From a virus: a stretch of DNA of 64,000 nucleotides. The notes beneath the pieces were generated by a model. That model was not told where the DNA came from, did not search any database, and saw only the letters and a list, made by a program, of their open reading frames with translations. The position numbers were made by a program, and so were the translations under genes. The stretch spans positions 1-64,000 of IMG/VR virus record IMGVR_UViG_3300030116_004255; one strand, written 5' to 3'. Shown one piece after another: positions 44,309 to 52,446 of the stretch (position 1 is the first letter of the stretch; every line of letters starts with the position of its first letter).

Positions 44309-46932
44309 TTTCTGAAGTCTTTAATTTTTCTTAATTTAGATATTGGTTGAGTGACTGACCTGTCAGTTTTCTTATGTGATCCATCTTCCATAATAGCCCA
44401 CACAACCATAGTGGCTTCGTTATCAGTGTTATTTACTGAACTAACTATTCCGTGAACAGTTGATGGCGGATCAGGATCTTTATTTATTGACCAAGAAACA
44501 GCATCTCCCACTTTTACTGAATCTGCTTTTTCAGATCTAGCTGAGTTCATTTCTACTTCTGATAAGGCCTCGGCCTCTTCAGTAGATACATTTATTTCCT
44601 CAATAACATCAAAAGCATTTTTCTTAGAACTTAGTGGATGACTGCTAGGTAGTAAATCAGTATCGTATGGTTTTCTTTTAAACTTACCTGTTCTTAAAGC
44701 TCTTAATAGGCCATTCACTCTGGCCATTGCCCACTGGGCTGGACCTGCAACATTACCTCTTACTGATCCAGGGTTATTTTGATACGCTGCTAAACCTCTG
44801 TTATAACAAGCAGTCAACATTCTTAAAGTTGCTCTATGTCTAGGATTTTTAGCGTTATGATCGTCTACTTTTTTCTGCAATGCTTTTCTTGTTGCTGCAC
44901 TAAGAGCTTTAGCTTCTATTTCATCTAGTAAAGCCTCTTGTATCTTTCTTCTTTCACGAATAACTTTTTTGTATTCGTTAACTGTTTTTTTCATAGCACT
45001 AACACCAGTTTTTGTAGTACCGCCCCATTTCATTACAGCAATGTATCCATTTAGTTTTGTATTACCAGAGTGTCTGGCCATAAAACTTTCACGCCTTTTA
45101 ACCCAGTTCAATACTGATTCTGATCTATCGCCAGATCTGTATTTTGTCCACCTGTTGAAAGCATCATTACCAGTAAAAGAGGTTGGTGGATTACCACCTG
45201 TACCAGCTCTACGCCAGATTTCAGGCCAGTTCTCTTTAAGATCTTTTACATAGTTATAATCTGGAAATTGTTTAAATTTGCTATTACTAATCGATATAGT
45301 TTGGTTATCTCCAGAACTTGGAAAGTTTGTTTTCTTTGGTGCTTTACCTTCTTTTTTCATACGACCTAAAGCGTTTCTTGCTTGATCTTCATTTTCATAA
45401 CATTTAATTACTTCGTTAGTATCGTGATCTAATATACACCAAGCACCATTAGGCATTTCAGCAACATACTTTTCCTCATTCAATTCAGTAGGTTTTGGTT
45501 TTAAAATTTGTGATCTAATTGACTCAACATCAACAGAAATAGTTGTCATAACTTTTTCTTTAAGTTCTTGCATATCATTTCTTAGTTTCGCTACTTCTTC
45601 CTCTGTTGTGATTTCTGGTTGTTCTGTTTCCTCAACAGGTTTAGCGTCTATTGATCTTTCAACCATATTCATAGGTCTTAAATATATATCGTGTGTTTCA
45701 TCTGAATTAAGGCCTGCTTGTTTTCTGGCCTCTCCGATTGTGATCCAACCACCCTGAACAGCAGTATTCATTCTTTTATAAATATCATCTTTGTCTTGTG
45801 ATAAAGCCCTTACATCTTCTAAATTGTAATTTACATACATACCCTCAGCGTCATAATCTTTTCTAAGAAGTTGATGTGTTAACTCTGACGCAACTGATTT
45901 CCATAAAGGTACTAATTTTTGTTCTGTAAAAAATTCTCTAAGTTCTCTGGTGTTGTTATAAGTAGCTGCGTCCAAACCAGCACCTAAACCTGCAAGAATA
46001 GCTGGGACACCAAGAACTGCTGATACTCTTTCTTCTGGTAATTTTCTTAACTCTGTTAAATTCATTTGATCAGGTGAGAAAGATACGACTTCTACATTCA
46101 TAGATCCAGATAAGACCATAGGTGCGCCACGATTTTTTCCGCCAAACTTTTGTTTGTACATAGCGGATATTGCTTCGGCCTCTTCTTTTGAGGGTCCGCC
46201 CATTGAGTCATCTTTTGGTGAGAGGATGACACCTGGTACAGCCATGTTATGTAAGAGTGCTGCTGCATACTGTCCTGCGGCCTCGTCACCTAAAATTTCT
46301 CTTAATACAGATTTTAGAGGAGCAAAGCCTCGCCTATGGTTATTTGGATCAATTCCGTTTCGGATATGCACTATATCATTGGTTGGAACGACTATACTAT
46401 TACCCCCAAGTCCACCGTGAGGTGCATACTTGAAGTGAGTTATTAAAGTATCTTCATTACCTTTTGGTTCAACTAAGTTAGGCATCAAAGGAACTAGCTG
46501 TACCACATTTCCATCTGAGTTTCGGTTTTTATATAAAAAAGCATCTCCATAAGCAGATAAAGCAACAACTATGTAATGTGCTAATAGGTTTCCAGAAGTA
46601 AAAGGATTTGGCCTATCAAGTAGTTTTGATAAAGGGTGTTGTTTGACTACTTCTTGATCTCCATCTTCTTGATCAGTTAAAACTCTTATTCTTGGTTCTG
46701 CAAAAGAAGTTGCTAAAACATTTAAACAAGCGACTACTGCTGAGTTATTAGATCCATCACCAATATCATCTAATTGTGAAACAGGCCAATAACCTGAGTC
46801 TGTATTATATCCGTAAACCGCTCTGTCTAAACTTGTTTGTTGATTGTATCTACTGTATTTTTGTTCTTGTCTTTTCGTAGGTGCGTTTAAATAATCTACT
46901 ACTCTTCTGTACCTCGATTTATTCTCAGCCAT
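44305..46932 (-). CDS. Portal protein fused to a long C-terminal extension
   Basis: 875 aa, about twice an ordinary HK97 portal. Residues 1-430 are portal: SAVVACLNVLATSFAEPRIR, HPLSKLLDRPNPFTSGNLLA, LVPLMPNLVEPKGNE, RGFAPLKSVLREILGDEAAG, AVPGVILSPKDDSM, LPEERVSAVLGVPAILAGLG. After a coiled-coil stretch come a WCILDHDTNEVIKCYENEDQ segment, a W-rich block (WPEIWRRAGTGGNPPTSFTG, WVKRRESFMARHSGNTKLNG, MKWGGTTKTG), and a C-terminal Tudor-like module (VKVGDAVSWSINKDPDPPST...GIVSSV). Begins right after the terminase stop (TAAATG). Confidence 0.9.
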   Translation of the reverse strand: MAENKSRYRRVVDYLNAPTKRQEQKYSRYNQQTSLDRAVYGYNTDSGYWPVSQLDDIGDGSNNSAVVACLNVLATSFAEPRIRVLTDQEDGDQEVVKQHPLSKLLDRPNPFTSGNLLAHYIVVALSAYGDAFLYKNRNSDGNVVQLVPLMPNLVEPKGNEDTLITHFKYAPHGGLGGNSIVVPTNDIVHIRNGIDPNNHRRGFAPLKSVLREILGDEAAGQYAAALLHNMAVPGVILSPKDDSMGGPSKEEAEAISAMYKQKFGGKNRGAPMVLSGSMNVEVVSFSPDQMNLTELRKLPEERVSAVLGVPAILAGLGAGLDAATYNNTRELREFFTEQKLVPLWKSVASELTHQLLRKDYDAEGMYVNYNLEDVRALSQDKDDIYKRMNTAVQGGWITIGEARKQAGLNSDETHDIYLRPMNMVERSIDAKPVEETEQPEITTEEEVAKLRNDMQELKEKVMTTISVDVESIRSQILKPKPTELNEEKYVAEMPNGAWCILDHDTNEVIKCYENEDQARNALGRMKKEGKAPKKTNFPSSGDNQTISISNSKFKQFPDYNYVKDLKENWPEIWRRAGTGGNPPTSFTGNDAFNRWTKYRSGDRSESVLNWVKRRESFMARHSGNTKLNGYIAVMKWGGTTKTGVSAMKKTVNEYKKVIRERRKIQEALLDEIEAKALSAATRKALQKKVDDHNAKNPRHRATLRMLTACYNRGLAAYQNNPGSVRGNVAGPAQWAMARVNGLLRALRTGKFKRKPYDTDLLPSSHPLSSKKNAFDVIEEINVSTEEAEALSEVEMNSARSEKADSVKVGDAVSWSINKDPDPPSTVHGIVSSVNNTDNEATMVVWAIMEDGSHKKTDRSVTQPISKLRKIKDFRN

Positions 46933-48174
46933 TTAGTAAGCACTCCATTCTCGTCTTATTTGTGCGCTTATAATTCCATATCCTATTGCGTCTACAATGT
47001 CATCATGATGACCTACTGGAAATGTCATTAATTCTCTTTCCACTTCCACTAACCAAGTAGCGCCCTGTCTGAAATAAACATCTCCAGCTTCCATACGAGC
47101 AGCTAGAGGTAAAGCTCTTGAAACTTTATCTTTATCTGCACGCAACTCTTTAACGGCTAGTCCATCTCGTTTCGCAAACTGAATAAGCGAAAGCTGGAAA
47201 CCTGCTCGTTCCATACCAACCCATTGTAAATCATATTCTGCCATTTTTTGTCTTATTCGAGGTATTATGTCAGGAGCTTCCATACGCTTTCGATCAACAT
47301 CTAAGACTAAAATTTTACCTTTTGGTGTTATTGCAAAGCTAGCTATTACTGTATAATCAGCACCTTTTTCGACAGAAGTAGCTAAGTCAACTGTGCAAAA
47401 TCTAGTACATTCGTATAGATCTATGTTTTCACCACTAGCAAAAAACATACCATTTTTTTCTTTAAAGTACCTTAACCACTCTGGTTGTAGTATTCCCTGT
47501 CCTGCTTCTACAAATTCAGCTAAATATTCTTGTGCAAAAACTATTGATCCTACTTCGTCTTTGGCCTTTTCAACCTCTTCTCTTTCAATAAAAGGATTAT
47601 CCCAAGTAGCAAATTGGAATCTTTCCCAATCAGGTTTATCTTGTGCAAACTCCCATAATTCATAAAACCAATTATTCATACCCATAGGTGTACTAATAAA
47701 TAAAGCTGATCCTCTTCTTTCAGTTAAAGTAGGCCTTAACACCTGGTGCCATACATCTGGTTTTACGAAAGCAGCCTCGTCCATTACTAAGAAATCCAAA
47801 CCCTCACCTCGAAGTCTATGTGGTGTATCTGCTGATCTTACTGCTATTGATCCACCGCCAGGAAACTTAACTTCCATATTAACTAACGATATTTCTGGCT
47901 CTATTGCTTCTGGAAAAGATCTTGCTGCCTCTAAAATATCACGCCAACCAACACGAGCAATAGTATAAGTTGGTGCAACCCACCAAGCTCTTTTACCAGC
48001 TAAAGCAATTTGTAAGCATAATTGGACACCAAGTCTTGATTTTCCAAATCGTCTACCAGCACATAAAATTTTCCAACGAGCATCGCTTTCTGTGACTTTT
48101 AGTTGAGCCTCGTGTAGTGGTGGTAGTTTAGCAATGGCTTTTCTACCATCTTTCATCTTTACTTGTGTTTCCAT
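46933..48174 (-). CDS. Terminase large subunit
   Basis: 413 aa from the ATG at 48174, 7 nt after TATACT. Walker A GRRFGKS, VAPTYTIARVGW, Walker B LDFLVMDEAA and coupling motif FISTPMG form the ATPase that drives packaging; the RNase-H-like nuclease has TVDLATSVEKGADYT and GHHDDIVDAIGY. This order is complete and normal in length. It cuts concatemers and pumps DNA through the portal, whose gene follows without spacing. Confidence 0.95.
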   Translation of the reverse strand: METQVKMKDGRKAIAKLPPLHEAQLKVTESDARWKILCAGRRFGKSRLGVQLCLQIALAGKRAWWVAPTYTIARVGWRDILEAARSFPEAIEPEISLVNMEVKFPGGGSIAVRSADTPHRLRGEGLDFLVMDEAAFVKPDVWHQVLRPTLTERRGSALFISTPMGMNNWFYELWEFAQDKPDWERFQFATWDNPFIEREEVEKAKDEVGSIVFAQEYLAEFVEAGQGILQPEWLRYFKEKNGMFFASGENIDLYECTRFCTVDLATSVEKGADYTVIASFAITPKGKILVLDVDRKRMEAPDIIPRIRQKMAEYDLQWVGMERAGFQLSLIQFAKRDGLAVKELRADKDKVSRALPLAARMEAGDVYFRQGATWLVEVERELMTFPVGHHDDIVDAIGYGIISAQIRREWSAY

Positions 48175-48181
48175 CAAGTAA

Positions 48182-48187
48182 AGTATA
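48182..48187 (-). promoter_or_regulatory. -10 element of a leaderless terminase transcript
   Basis: TATACT on the minus strand ends 7 nt before the ATG at 48174; no ribosome binding site is present. Confidence 0.5.
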
Positions 48188-48192
48188 GCGAT

Positions 48193-49254
48193 TTATTTGA
48201 TCAGAACTAGTATGTAGGCGAAGTCGTCTAATAGTTTCTTATTAGCTATTGCTTCTATTTGATCTTCTCTTGTATATTTCTTTTTAGTATGTGTTGCAAT
48301 AAATTCATTAACGCCAAATTCTGTGCTGTCGTAGATTAAAGAAAATGTATTTTCTAATTTCATAGTTTCAAACTCTGGTGATATAACAATCAGCTTTGAT
48401 CCTGTTTTCATATATTGATTAAAGTTTAAAATATTAGCTTTTAAATAATTTTCTGGATCAACCTCTAAAGAACTATCGTCAACAACATCAAGCATATTTA
48501 AAATTACTACATCGGCTTGGGTTATTTCGTCAGGCCACATTTCATTAACAAAATCAAATTTAGAAACTTTTTTAGTTAGTAAGTTTGGGTTTAGATCATA
48601 ACTAGCAACTTTATAACCCATAGCTAAACCTATGTCGTATGTCACTTGGTACTTATCTGATATATCAATAATTTTTGTATTGTCTGGATCGTCACCAAAA
48701 AAGTAAAGCAAATTTGCAATCATTTGAGGTGGTGTCTTTTTAGTGCTGTCATACCCAAACAATTCATTGTTTATTCCAAATGACCAGTTGTTTGTAGGTT
48801 TGAAGTTTATATTAAGCGTATCAAGATCAACATTTGTATTTGTTGATTCTAATTTTTCTACAATCTTTTGTTTTTTTACAAGTGTCCTCAAAGCCTTAAC
48901 ACTCATTTTTTTATCGTAAGCTGTTTTTAAATATTTGTCTTGATCTTGCTCTTGTAAGGACGCTACTTCTTGATGATGAGAAAAAGTAAGTTCTTTTACT
49001 CTACGCTCTGAAGGTATTTTATTAGCCACATAAGAGGCGGTTGCAAATGTTGAATAAGGAATATCCATATCCAAAGCCTGCGCTGCTAATTCGCCGTACT
49101 TTCTTTCGCCAAAATTCCACCAGTCACCAATCCACCACATTATATTTTGAGTGGCCTGAATTAAATTTTTTCCTATTTCTATCCACTGATCATAAGTTGT
49201 ATCGTCAGCAAATACATAGTAATTAGAATCTCTGTGTGTAGTTATCTCTCCCAT
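48193..49254 (-). CDS. Methyltransferase-like protein with phage N-terminal domain
   Basis: 353 aa. N-terminal ~130 residues (WIGDWWNFGERKYGELAAQA, SERRVKELTFSHHQEVASLQ, MSVKALRTLVKKQK) match a conserved phage/plasmid helical domain often fused to DNA-binding or nuclease parts. The C-terminal half (NTKIIDISDKYQVTYDIGLA, MGYKVASYDLNPNLL, QADVVILNMLDVVDD) has Rossmann SAM-binding shape but no NPPY/DPPY motif, so it may be a degenerate or different methyltransferase. TAAAAT 6 nt before the ATG suggests a leaderless start. Directly upstream of terminase. Confidence 0.58.
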   Translation of the reverse strand: MGEITTHRDSNYYVFADDTTYDQWIEIGKNLIQATQNIMWWIGDWWNFGERKYGELAAQALDMDIPYSTFATASYVANKIPSERRVKELTFSHHQEVASLQEQDQDKYLKTAYDKKMSVKALRTLVKKQKIVEKLESTNTNVDLDTLNINFKPTNNWSFGINNELFGYDSTKKTPPQMIANLLYFFGDDPDNTKIIDISDKYQVTYDIGLAMGYKVASYDLNPNLLTKKVSKFDFVNEMWPDEITQADVVILNMLDVVDDSSLEVDPENYLKANILNFNQYMKTGSKLIVISPEFETMKLENTFSLIYDSTEFGVNEFIATHTKKKYTREDQIEAIANKKLLDDFAYILVLIK

Positions 49255-49293
49255 ACTGTTATTTTACTACCTTTCTGTTATATGCAATTAAAT

Positions 49294-49337
49294 AAAAAAA
49301 ATCTGATAGCCCCTAGACAAACAAAGCAAACTAGGGG
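49294..49337 (-). terminator. Terminator after thioredoxin gene
   Basis: CCCCTAG and CTAGGGG pair around a 14-nt loop, followed 8 nt later by a run of eight T on the minus strand. Confidence 0.65.
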
Positions 49338-49349
49338 ATACCAGAAATA

Positions 49350-49673
49350 TCAAACAACTATGTGTTTCTTAAAGCTGTCTTTTATGTTTCCAATATTTAC
49401 ATTAGATCTAACCTCTGCGACAGGTACACCTAACTTGAAAGCAATAAATGTAGGTACAGACTGAATTTGATAATGATTTGCTATCGTTGGATTTTTATCA
49501 ATATCTACTGCAACAAACTCACAATCTTGATCAGCCCAGTCATTAGAAAGATCTTCTACTGCTGGGGTGATTTGTTTGCATGGCTGACACCAATCTGCTT
49601 CAAACTTTACAACGGTGGTTGTGTCCCTAAGAACTGCATTTGTAAAATCTTCACCGTTAACTTTTCGAATCAT
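49350..49673 (-). CDS. Thioredoxin
   Basis: 107 aa, full-length thioredoxin fold with active site W28-C-Q-P-C32 (FEADWCQPCKQ) instead of the usual WCGPC, the cis-Pro motif SVPTF and the conserved FVAVDIDKNP. It would keep phage or host thiols reduced; phage thioredoxins can also serve as polymerase processivity partners or as donors to ribonucleotide or PAPS reductases. Transcribed divergently from the small basic gene at 49723. Confidence 0.92.
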   Translation of the reverse strand: MIRKVNGEDFTNAVLRDTTTVVKFEADWCQPCKQITPAVEDLSNDWADQDCEFVAVDIDKNPTIANHYQIQSVPTFIAFKLGVPVAEVRSNVNIGNIKDSFKKHIVV

Positions 49674-49710
49674 AGTTTTTTAATAATAACATAATTCAGA
49701 AATAATTAAG

Positions 49711-49716
49711 TAAAAT
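49711..49716 (+). promoter_or_regulatory. -10 element for small basic gene
   Basis: TAAAAT ends 6 nt before ATG 49723, consistent with a leaderless mRNA. Confidence 0.4.
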
Positions 49717-49722
49717 TTAAAT

Positions 49723-49890
49723 ATGAAAATTAGAACAGTACAAAAAAATTATGCACCAACTCTCAATCGTAAAGCGAGAAGACAGCTAGCAAAAAAGATT
49801 AGAAAAGATTTAAAGATTGAACAATCTAGATCTAAAAAAGGCAAGGCTGAACCTCTCGATTCAGCCGATGATGGGAGGAAGTCGGTTTAG
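49723..49890 (+). CDS. Small basic protein, 55 aa
   Basis: Plus-strand gene in a minus-strand region. MKIRTVQKNYAPTLNRKARR and QLAKKIRKDLKIEQSRSKKG are highly basic helices; the tail is acidic. It looks like a nucleic-acid-binding peptide. Its leaderless promoter and following terminators make it an independent unit. Confidence 0.6.
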   Translation: MKIRTVQKNYAPTLNRKARRQLAKKIRKDLKIEQSRSKKGKAEPLDSADDGRKSV

Positions 49891-49942
49891 TAGCCGACCT
49901 ATTCACTATACAACATCGGACTTTGATTTTAGGTAAATAAAA

Positions 49943-49964
49943 AGCAGGTGTCTTGGCACCTGCT
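49943..49964. terminator. Bidirectional terminator
   Basis: AGCAGGTG and CACCTGCT with a 6-nt loop, flanked by A-rich and T-rich tracts. It can stop the 49723 gene rightward and the 50047 gene leftward. Confidence 0.78.
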
Positions 49965-50046
49965 CTTTATATCAGTATTTCCAGAAAGGCTAGTTTATGG
50001 AAAACCTTACTATGACACTTAGCCATAGACGATTACTTAATATATA

Positions 50047-50244
50047 TTACTTCTCTTCAAATTTTTTGCAAATTCCTAGATACAAATTTACTAGATCATC
50101 TGCGTCTTGAACTAAATTAATTCCTTTGATCCTCATATAATTAAATTGCTTTAACACAACTTCTTTTAGATCAGAATCGCTAATAAGTTCGTCTATTGCA
50201 TCTTCTCTTTTTGTACCTGGCGGAAAATCTGGTATCTCTGCCAT
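50047..50244 (-). CDS. Small unknown protein
   Basis: 65 aa (MAEIPDFPPGTKREDAIDEL, FNYMRIKGINLVQDADDLVN). Its start overlaps the upstream stop by one base, so translation is coupled. Helical; no motif. Confidence 0.6.
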   Translation of the reverse strand: MAEIPDFPPGTKREDAIDELISDSDLKEVVLKQFNYMRIKGINLVQDADDLVNLYLGICKKFEEK

Positions 50245-50444
50245 TATGCTGTCCCTTCTGCTTTTATACCAGTATAGGCTTCATTACTATCTGATAAAGC
50301 TGGTCTTATACTACAAGTAGGGAAATCATCTTTACGATAAACAAAATGTTCTAACATTTGTATTTTAAAATTCTTAAAAGCGTCCTCATCATCTTTACCT
50401 TCAACTGTAAAAACAATTTCATAGTCTAAAATCGGTTCACTCAT
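50244..50444 (-). CDS. Small unknown protein
   Basis: 66 aa from MSEPILDYEIVFTVEGKDDE (ATG 50444, GAGGGAAC upstream). It is a relative of the next gene: both begin with a beta strand (YEIVFTVEGKDDEDAFKN, SFELTEDYIIEADNESDALK), a helix beginning D-A-x-K and a third segment. Possibly a duplicated small regulator. Confidence 0.6.
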   Translation of the reverse strand: MSEPILDYEIVFTVEGKDDEDAFKNFKIQMLEHFVYRKDDFPTCSIRPALSDSNEAYTGIKAEGTA

Positions 50445-50634
50445 TTGTTCCCTCAATACTTTTATATTTCTTGTGTATGTCACTATGATACTCTATATTG
50501 CTTTGCATTAAGAGATCATTTTGACTTGTTTGTTTAAAATCAAATATTTTTTGTACTTCTTTTAAAGCATCTGATTCATTATCAGCTTCTATAATGTAAT
50601 CTTCAGTTAATTCAAAACTAACCATTATTTTCAT
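50437..50634 (-). CDS. Small unknown protein
   Basis: 65 aa from MKIMVSFELTEDYIIEADNE (ATG 50634; GGGAGG about 11 nt upstream). Overlaps the next gene by 8 nt. It is first in an operon preceded by the palindrome and tandem repeats. Confidence 0.58.
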   Translation of the reverse strand: MKIMVSFELTEDYIIEADNESDALKEVQKIFDFKQTSQNDLLMQSNIEYHSDIHKKYKSIEGTNE

Positions 50635-50655
50635 TTTTACTGACACCTCCCAATA

Positions 50656-50704
50656 TCTATTCTACTCTATTCTATTCTTATCTACTCTATTCTACTCTAT
50701 TCTA
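50656..50704. repeat. Short tandem repeat CTATTCTACT
   Basis: About ten pentamers TCTAT/TCTAC in the leader of the 50634 gene, giving a purine-rich (GAATAGAGTA) minus-strand RNA. Confidence 0.75.
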
Positions 50705-50713
50705 GGGCGTGAC

Positions 50714-50736
50714 TGTCACAAATGTCACATGTGACA
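50714..50736. promoter_or_regulatory. Operator-like palindrome TGTCACATGTGACA with half site
   Basis: A perfect 14-bp palindrome at 50723..50736 with an extra TGTCACA at 50714. On the minus strand GTGACA could be the -35 of a promoter with TAGAAT 18 nt on, so a bound repressor would block the 50634 operon. Confidence 0.55.
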
Positions 50737-50820
50737 TAAAAACTTTGATTTCCTTATTTTTATTGACTTTTTTAAAAGTCGCAGTCGGAAACAGTTAACA
50801 AAAATTTAATACTGAAATAT

Positions 50821-50848
50821 TTGGTTTTCCGAACAAATGTTCTACTAT
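50821..50848 (+). promoter_or_regulatory. LexA-box promoter (SOS regulated)
   Basis: TTGGTT (-35) and TACTAT (-10) are 16 nt apart and the spacer is filled by CGAACAAATGTTC, which matches the Gram-positive LexA site GAAC-N4-GTTC perfectly. The -10 is 8 nt before ATG 50857, giving a leaderless mRNA. Confidence 0.78.
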
Positions 50849-50856
50849 GGTCAGCT

Positions 50857-51003
50857 ATGGATTATTTAATAGGATTTATATTTGGATATTTTGTTAAAGA
50901 AACTTTTGCATTTCTGAAAAGATTAAGCGAATGGGACTGGCAAAATCGTTTGGTTTATGACCAAGATATATTTATGCCTCTTACTGAGGATGATTTACCC
51001 TAA
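50857..51003 (+). CDS. Small membrane protein under SOS control
   Basis: 48 aa: MDYLIGFIFGYFVKETFAFL is one membrane helix; the rest (KRLSEWDWQNRLVYDQDIFM) is soluble and ends acidic. The ATG at 50857 is chosen for its fit to the promoter. SOS-induced one-helix proteins such as YneA or SidA stop division; that is an analogy only. It is convergent with the C5 methyltransferase (9-nt overlap). Confidence 0.66.
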   Translation: MDYLIGFIFGYFVKETFAFLKRLSEWDWQNRLVYDQDIFMPLTEDDLP

Positions 51004-52446
51004 AACCTCTTGATCAAACACAAGTGTGTCTTGTATCAAAGATCTAATAACTAATCGACCTGTTAATTCTGCAAAATGTGGTACAACTGCATTTCCGAGA
51101 GCTTTAAGTCTATCAATATCGTTTTCTTGTCTTTCTGCAACTCTTAGTATGTTATTTTCCCATTGACTATCTACACCCCAAGAATTTGTCATTCCAAGTT
51201 CAGCCAACCATCTGGGTAGCCCATAAGTCTGTTCACCCAAGCTGGGTTCAGTCGCATACCAATCAATTCTGGATTCCGTTCCCCAACATCCATCTCCAGC
51301 GTAGAGCCGTGTGATCCACTCGCCACTGAGGGAGCTTTCTTGTTTACTGGCTTGCTGGCCTGACTGGCTCTGGGTGTCGAAAATGTCTCCTTTTCCACCC
51401 ACTCTATCACTTCTATTGTCGTCAGTTCTTTCTCGAACTTTATTTCGTTCAAGTGTGGTTTGATCTTGCTCCAGTCCTCCAGACTCGGATAACTGAATCC
51501 GCTCTGATCGTAGCGATACCAATGATCCACTGTCGTTTTCTTTATCTTGGTCAGCTTTGCTAACTTGGTCGCCCCTATCTGACTTCTTATGTAGTCCACC
51601 CAGTCCTTCTGTGGTGGTAGAAGTGGTCGATTGATCATCTCGTGATCCTGATAATAAACCATTAGGCTCGGATCTTTCTCTATCATATCCATCCAAACTT
51701 GATCGCTCAATGTTCTCTGTATCCTGTGGCCTGACGATCTCCTGGTTTTCCCCTGCATTAGTTTCGTCGCGTGTTTCAAGCTGTCGTCTTTCTGATCCAT
51801 TGTCGTTGGTGTTAACCAAATCTTTGGGTTCTCTCGTAAGTTCCCAGTACCTTTTCTTTTGCTCTTCCTCTCTGGATCTCCACGATACAACGCTCTCTCC
51901 AAAGCGTCCCCTGATCTCGGTTCTAAGTGATCCAAAGTGTTCGGTGTCTCCCACGATTCCAACTCCCACCCATCTTTGTCTTTTGTGTCTTGCTCCAACG
52001 AATTTTGCTGATACAAGTTGCCATTCAAATCGATAGTACCGCATTTTGGCCACACCTTTGAGGACACGGTTAATGGCTTCTCCGTCACTTGCTCTGAGGA
52101 TGTTTGGTACATTTTCCAAGAGGAAGATTGGTGGTCGTAGCTCATCAATAAATCTTTCGACTTCATCCCATAACCATCTTTCATCTTTTACTCCTTTCTG
52201 GTTTCCTGCAACACTTACAGGCTGACATGGAAATCCAGCACTTAATATATCTATTTTAGGTAGATATTTTGTATTTATCTCTTCTACGCTTTTATTTAAA
52301 ACTAAACTATTAGGAAAATTTTGTTGTAAAACCTTTGTACAAAATTCGTCATTGTCTATCTGCCAAGCTACATCTGAAACCAGGCCTGATCTAATAAGGC
52401 CTAACTCTATACCGCCGATACCAGCAAACATACTTCCTAACTTCAT
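50995..52446 (-). CDS. DNA cytosine-5 methyltransferase
   Basis: 483 aa. Motif I SMFAGIGGIELG (5-16), motif IV GFPCQPVSVAG (71-81, catalytic Cys74), motif VI FLLENVPNIL, motif VIII GARHKRQRWVGVGI, and motif X-like LKALGNAVVPHFAELTG near the C-terminus. The middle (~190-390) is hydrophilic with many Glu, Arg, Ser and no clear target-recognition domain. It is read in parallel with another gene over the same DNA. Part of the methyltransferase island. Confidence 0.9.
   Translation of the reverse strand: MKLGSMFAGIGGIELGLIRSGLVSDVAWQIDNDEFCTKVLQQNFPNSLVLNKSVEEINTKYLPKIDILSAGFPCQPVSVAGNQKGVKDERWLWDEVERFIDELRPPIFLLENVPNILRASDGEAINRVLKGVAKMRYYRFEWQLVSAKFVGARHKRQRWVGVGIVGDTEHFGSLRTEIRGRFGESVVSWRSREEEQKKRYWELTREPKDLVNTNDNGSERRQLETRDETNAGENQEIVRPQDTENIERSSLDGYDRERSEPNGLLSGSRDDQSTTSTTTEGLGGLHKKSDRGDQVSKADQDKENDSGSLVSLRSERIQLSESGGLEQDQTTLERNKVRERTDDNRSDRVGGKGDIFDTQSQSGQQASKQESSLSGEWITRLYAGDGCWGTESRIDWYATEPSLGEQTYGLPRWLAELGMTNSWGVDSQWENNILRVAERQENDIDRLKALGNAVVPHFAELTGRLVIRSLIQDTLVFDQEVLG
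51189..52184 (-). CDS. Nested second-frame gene inside the C5 methyltransferase
   Basis: 331 codons open in a different frame of the same strand, wholly inside 50995..52446. The protein does not look like chance: SSSWKMYQTSSEQ, KVWPKCGTIDLNGNLYQ, WLTPTTMDQ and LNPAWVNRLMGYPDGWLNLE are the hallmark blocks of phage proteins associated with or fused to C5 methyltransferases. It also has a helix-turn-helix-like part (GATKLAKLTKIKKTTVDHWY). The ATG at 52184 is nominal; translation signal not clear. Probably real overprinted gene. Confidence 0.7.
   Translation of the reverse strand: MKDGYGMKSKDLLMSYDHQSSSWKMYQTSSEQVTEKPLTVSSKVWPKCGTIDLNGNLYQQNSLEQDTKDKDGWELESWETPNTLDHLEPRSGDALERALYRGDPERKSKRKGTGNLRENPKIWLTPTTMDQKDDSLKHATKLMQGKTRRSSGHRIQRTLSDQVWMDMIEKDPSLMVYYQDHEMINRPLLPPQKDWVDYIRSQIGATKLAKLTKIKKTTVDHWYRYDQSGFSYPSLEDWSKIKPHLNEIKFEKELTTIEVIEWVEKETFSTPRASQASKPVNKKAPSVASGSHGSTLEMDVGERNPELIGMRLNPAWVNRLMGYPDGWLNLE

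Noticed and set aside
51710-52036. Plus-strand frame over the methyltransferase
   Set aside because: Third frame over an already double-coding stretch; no signal or recognisable protein.
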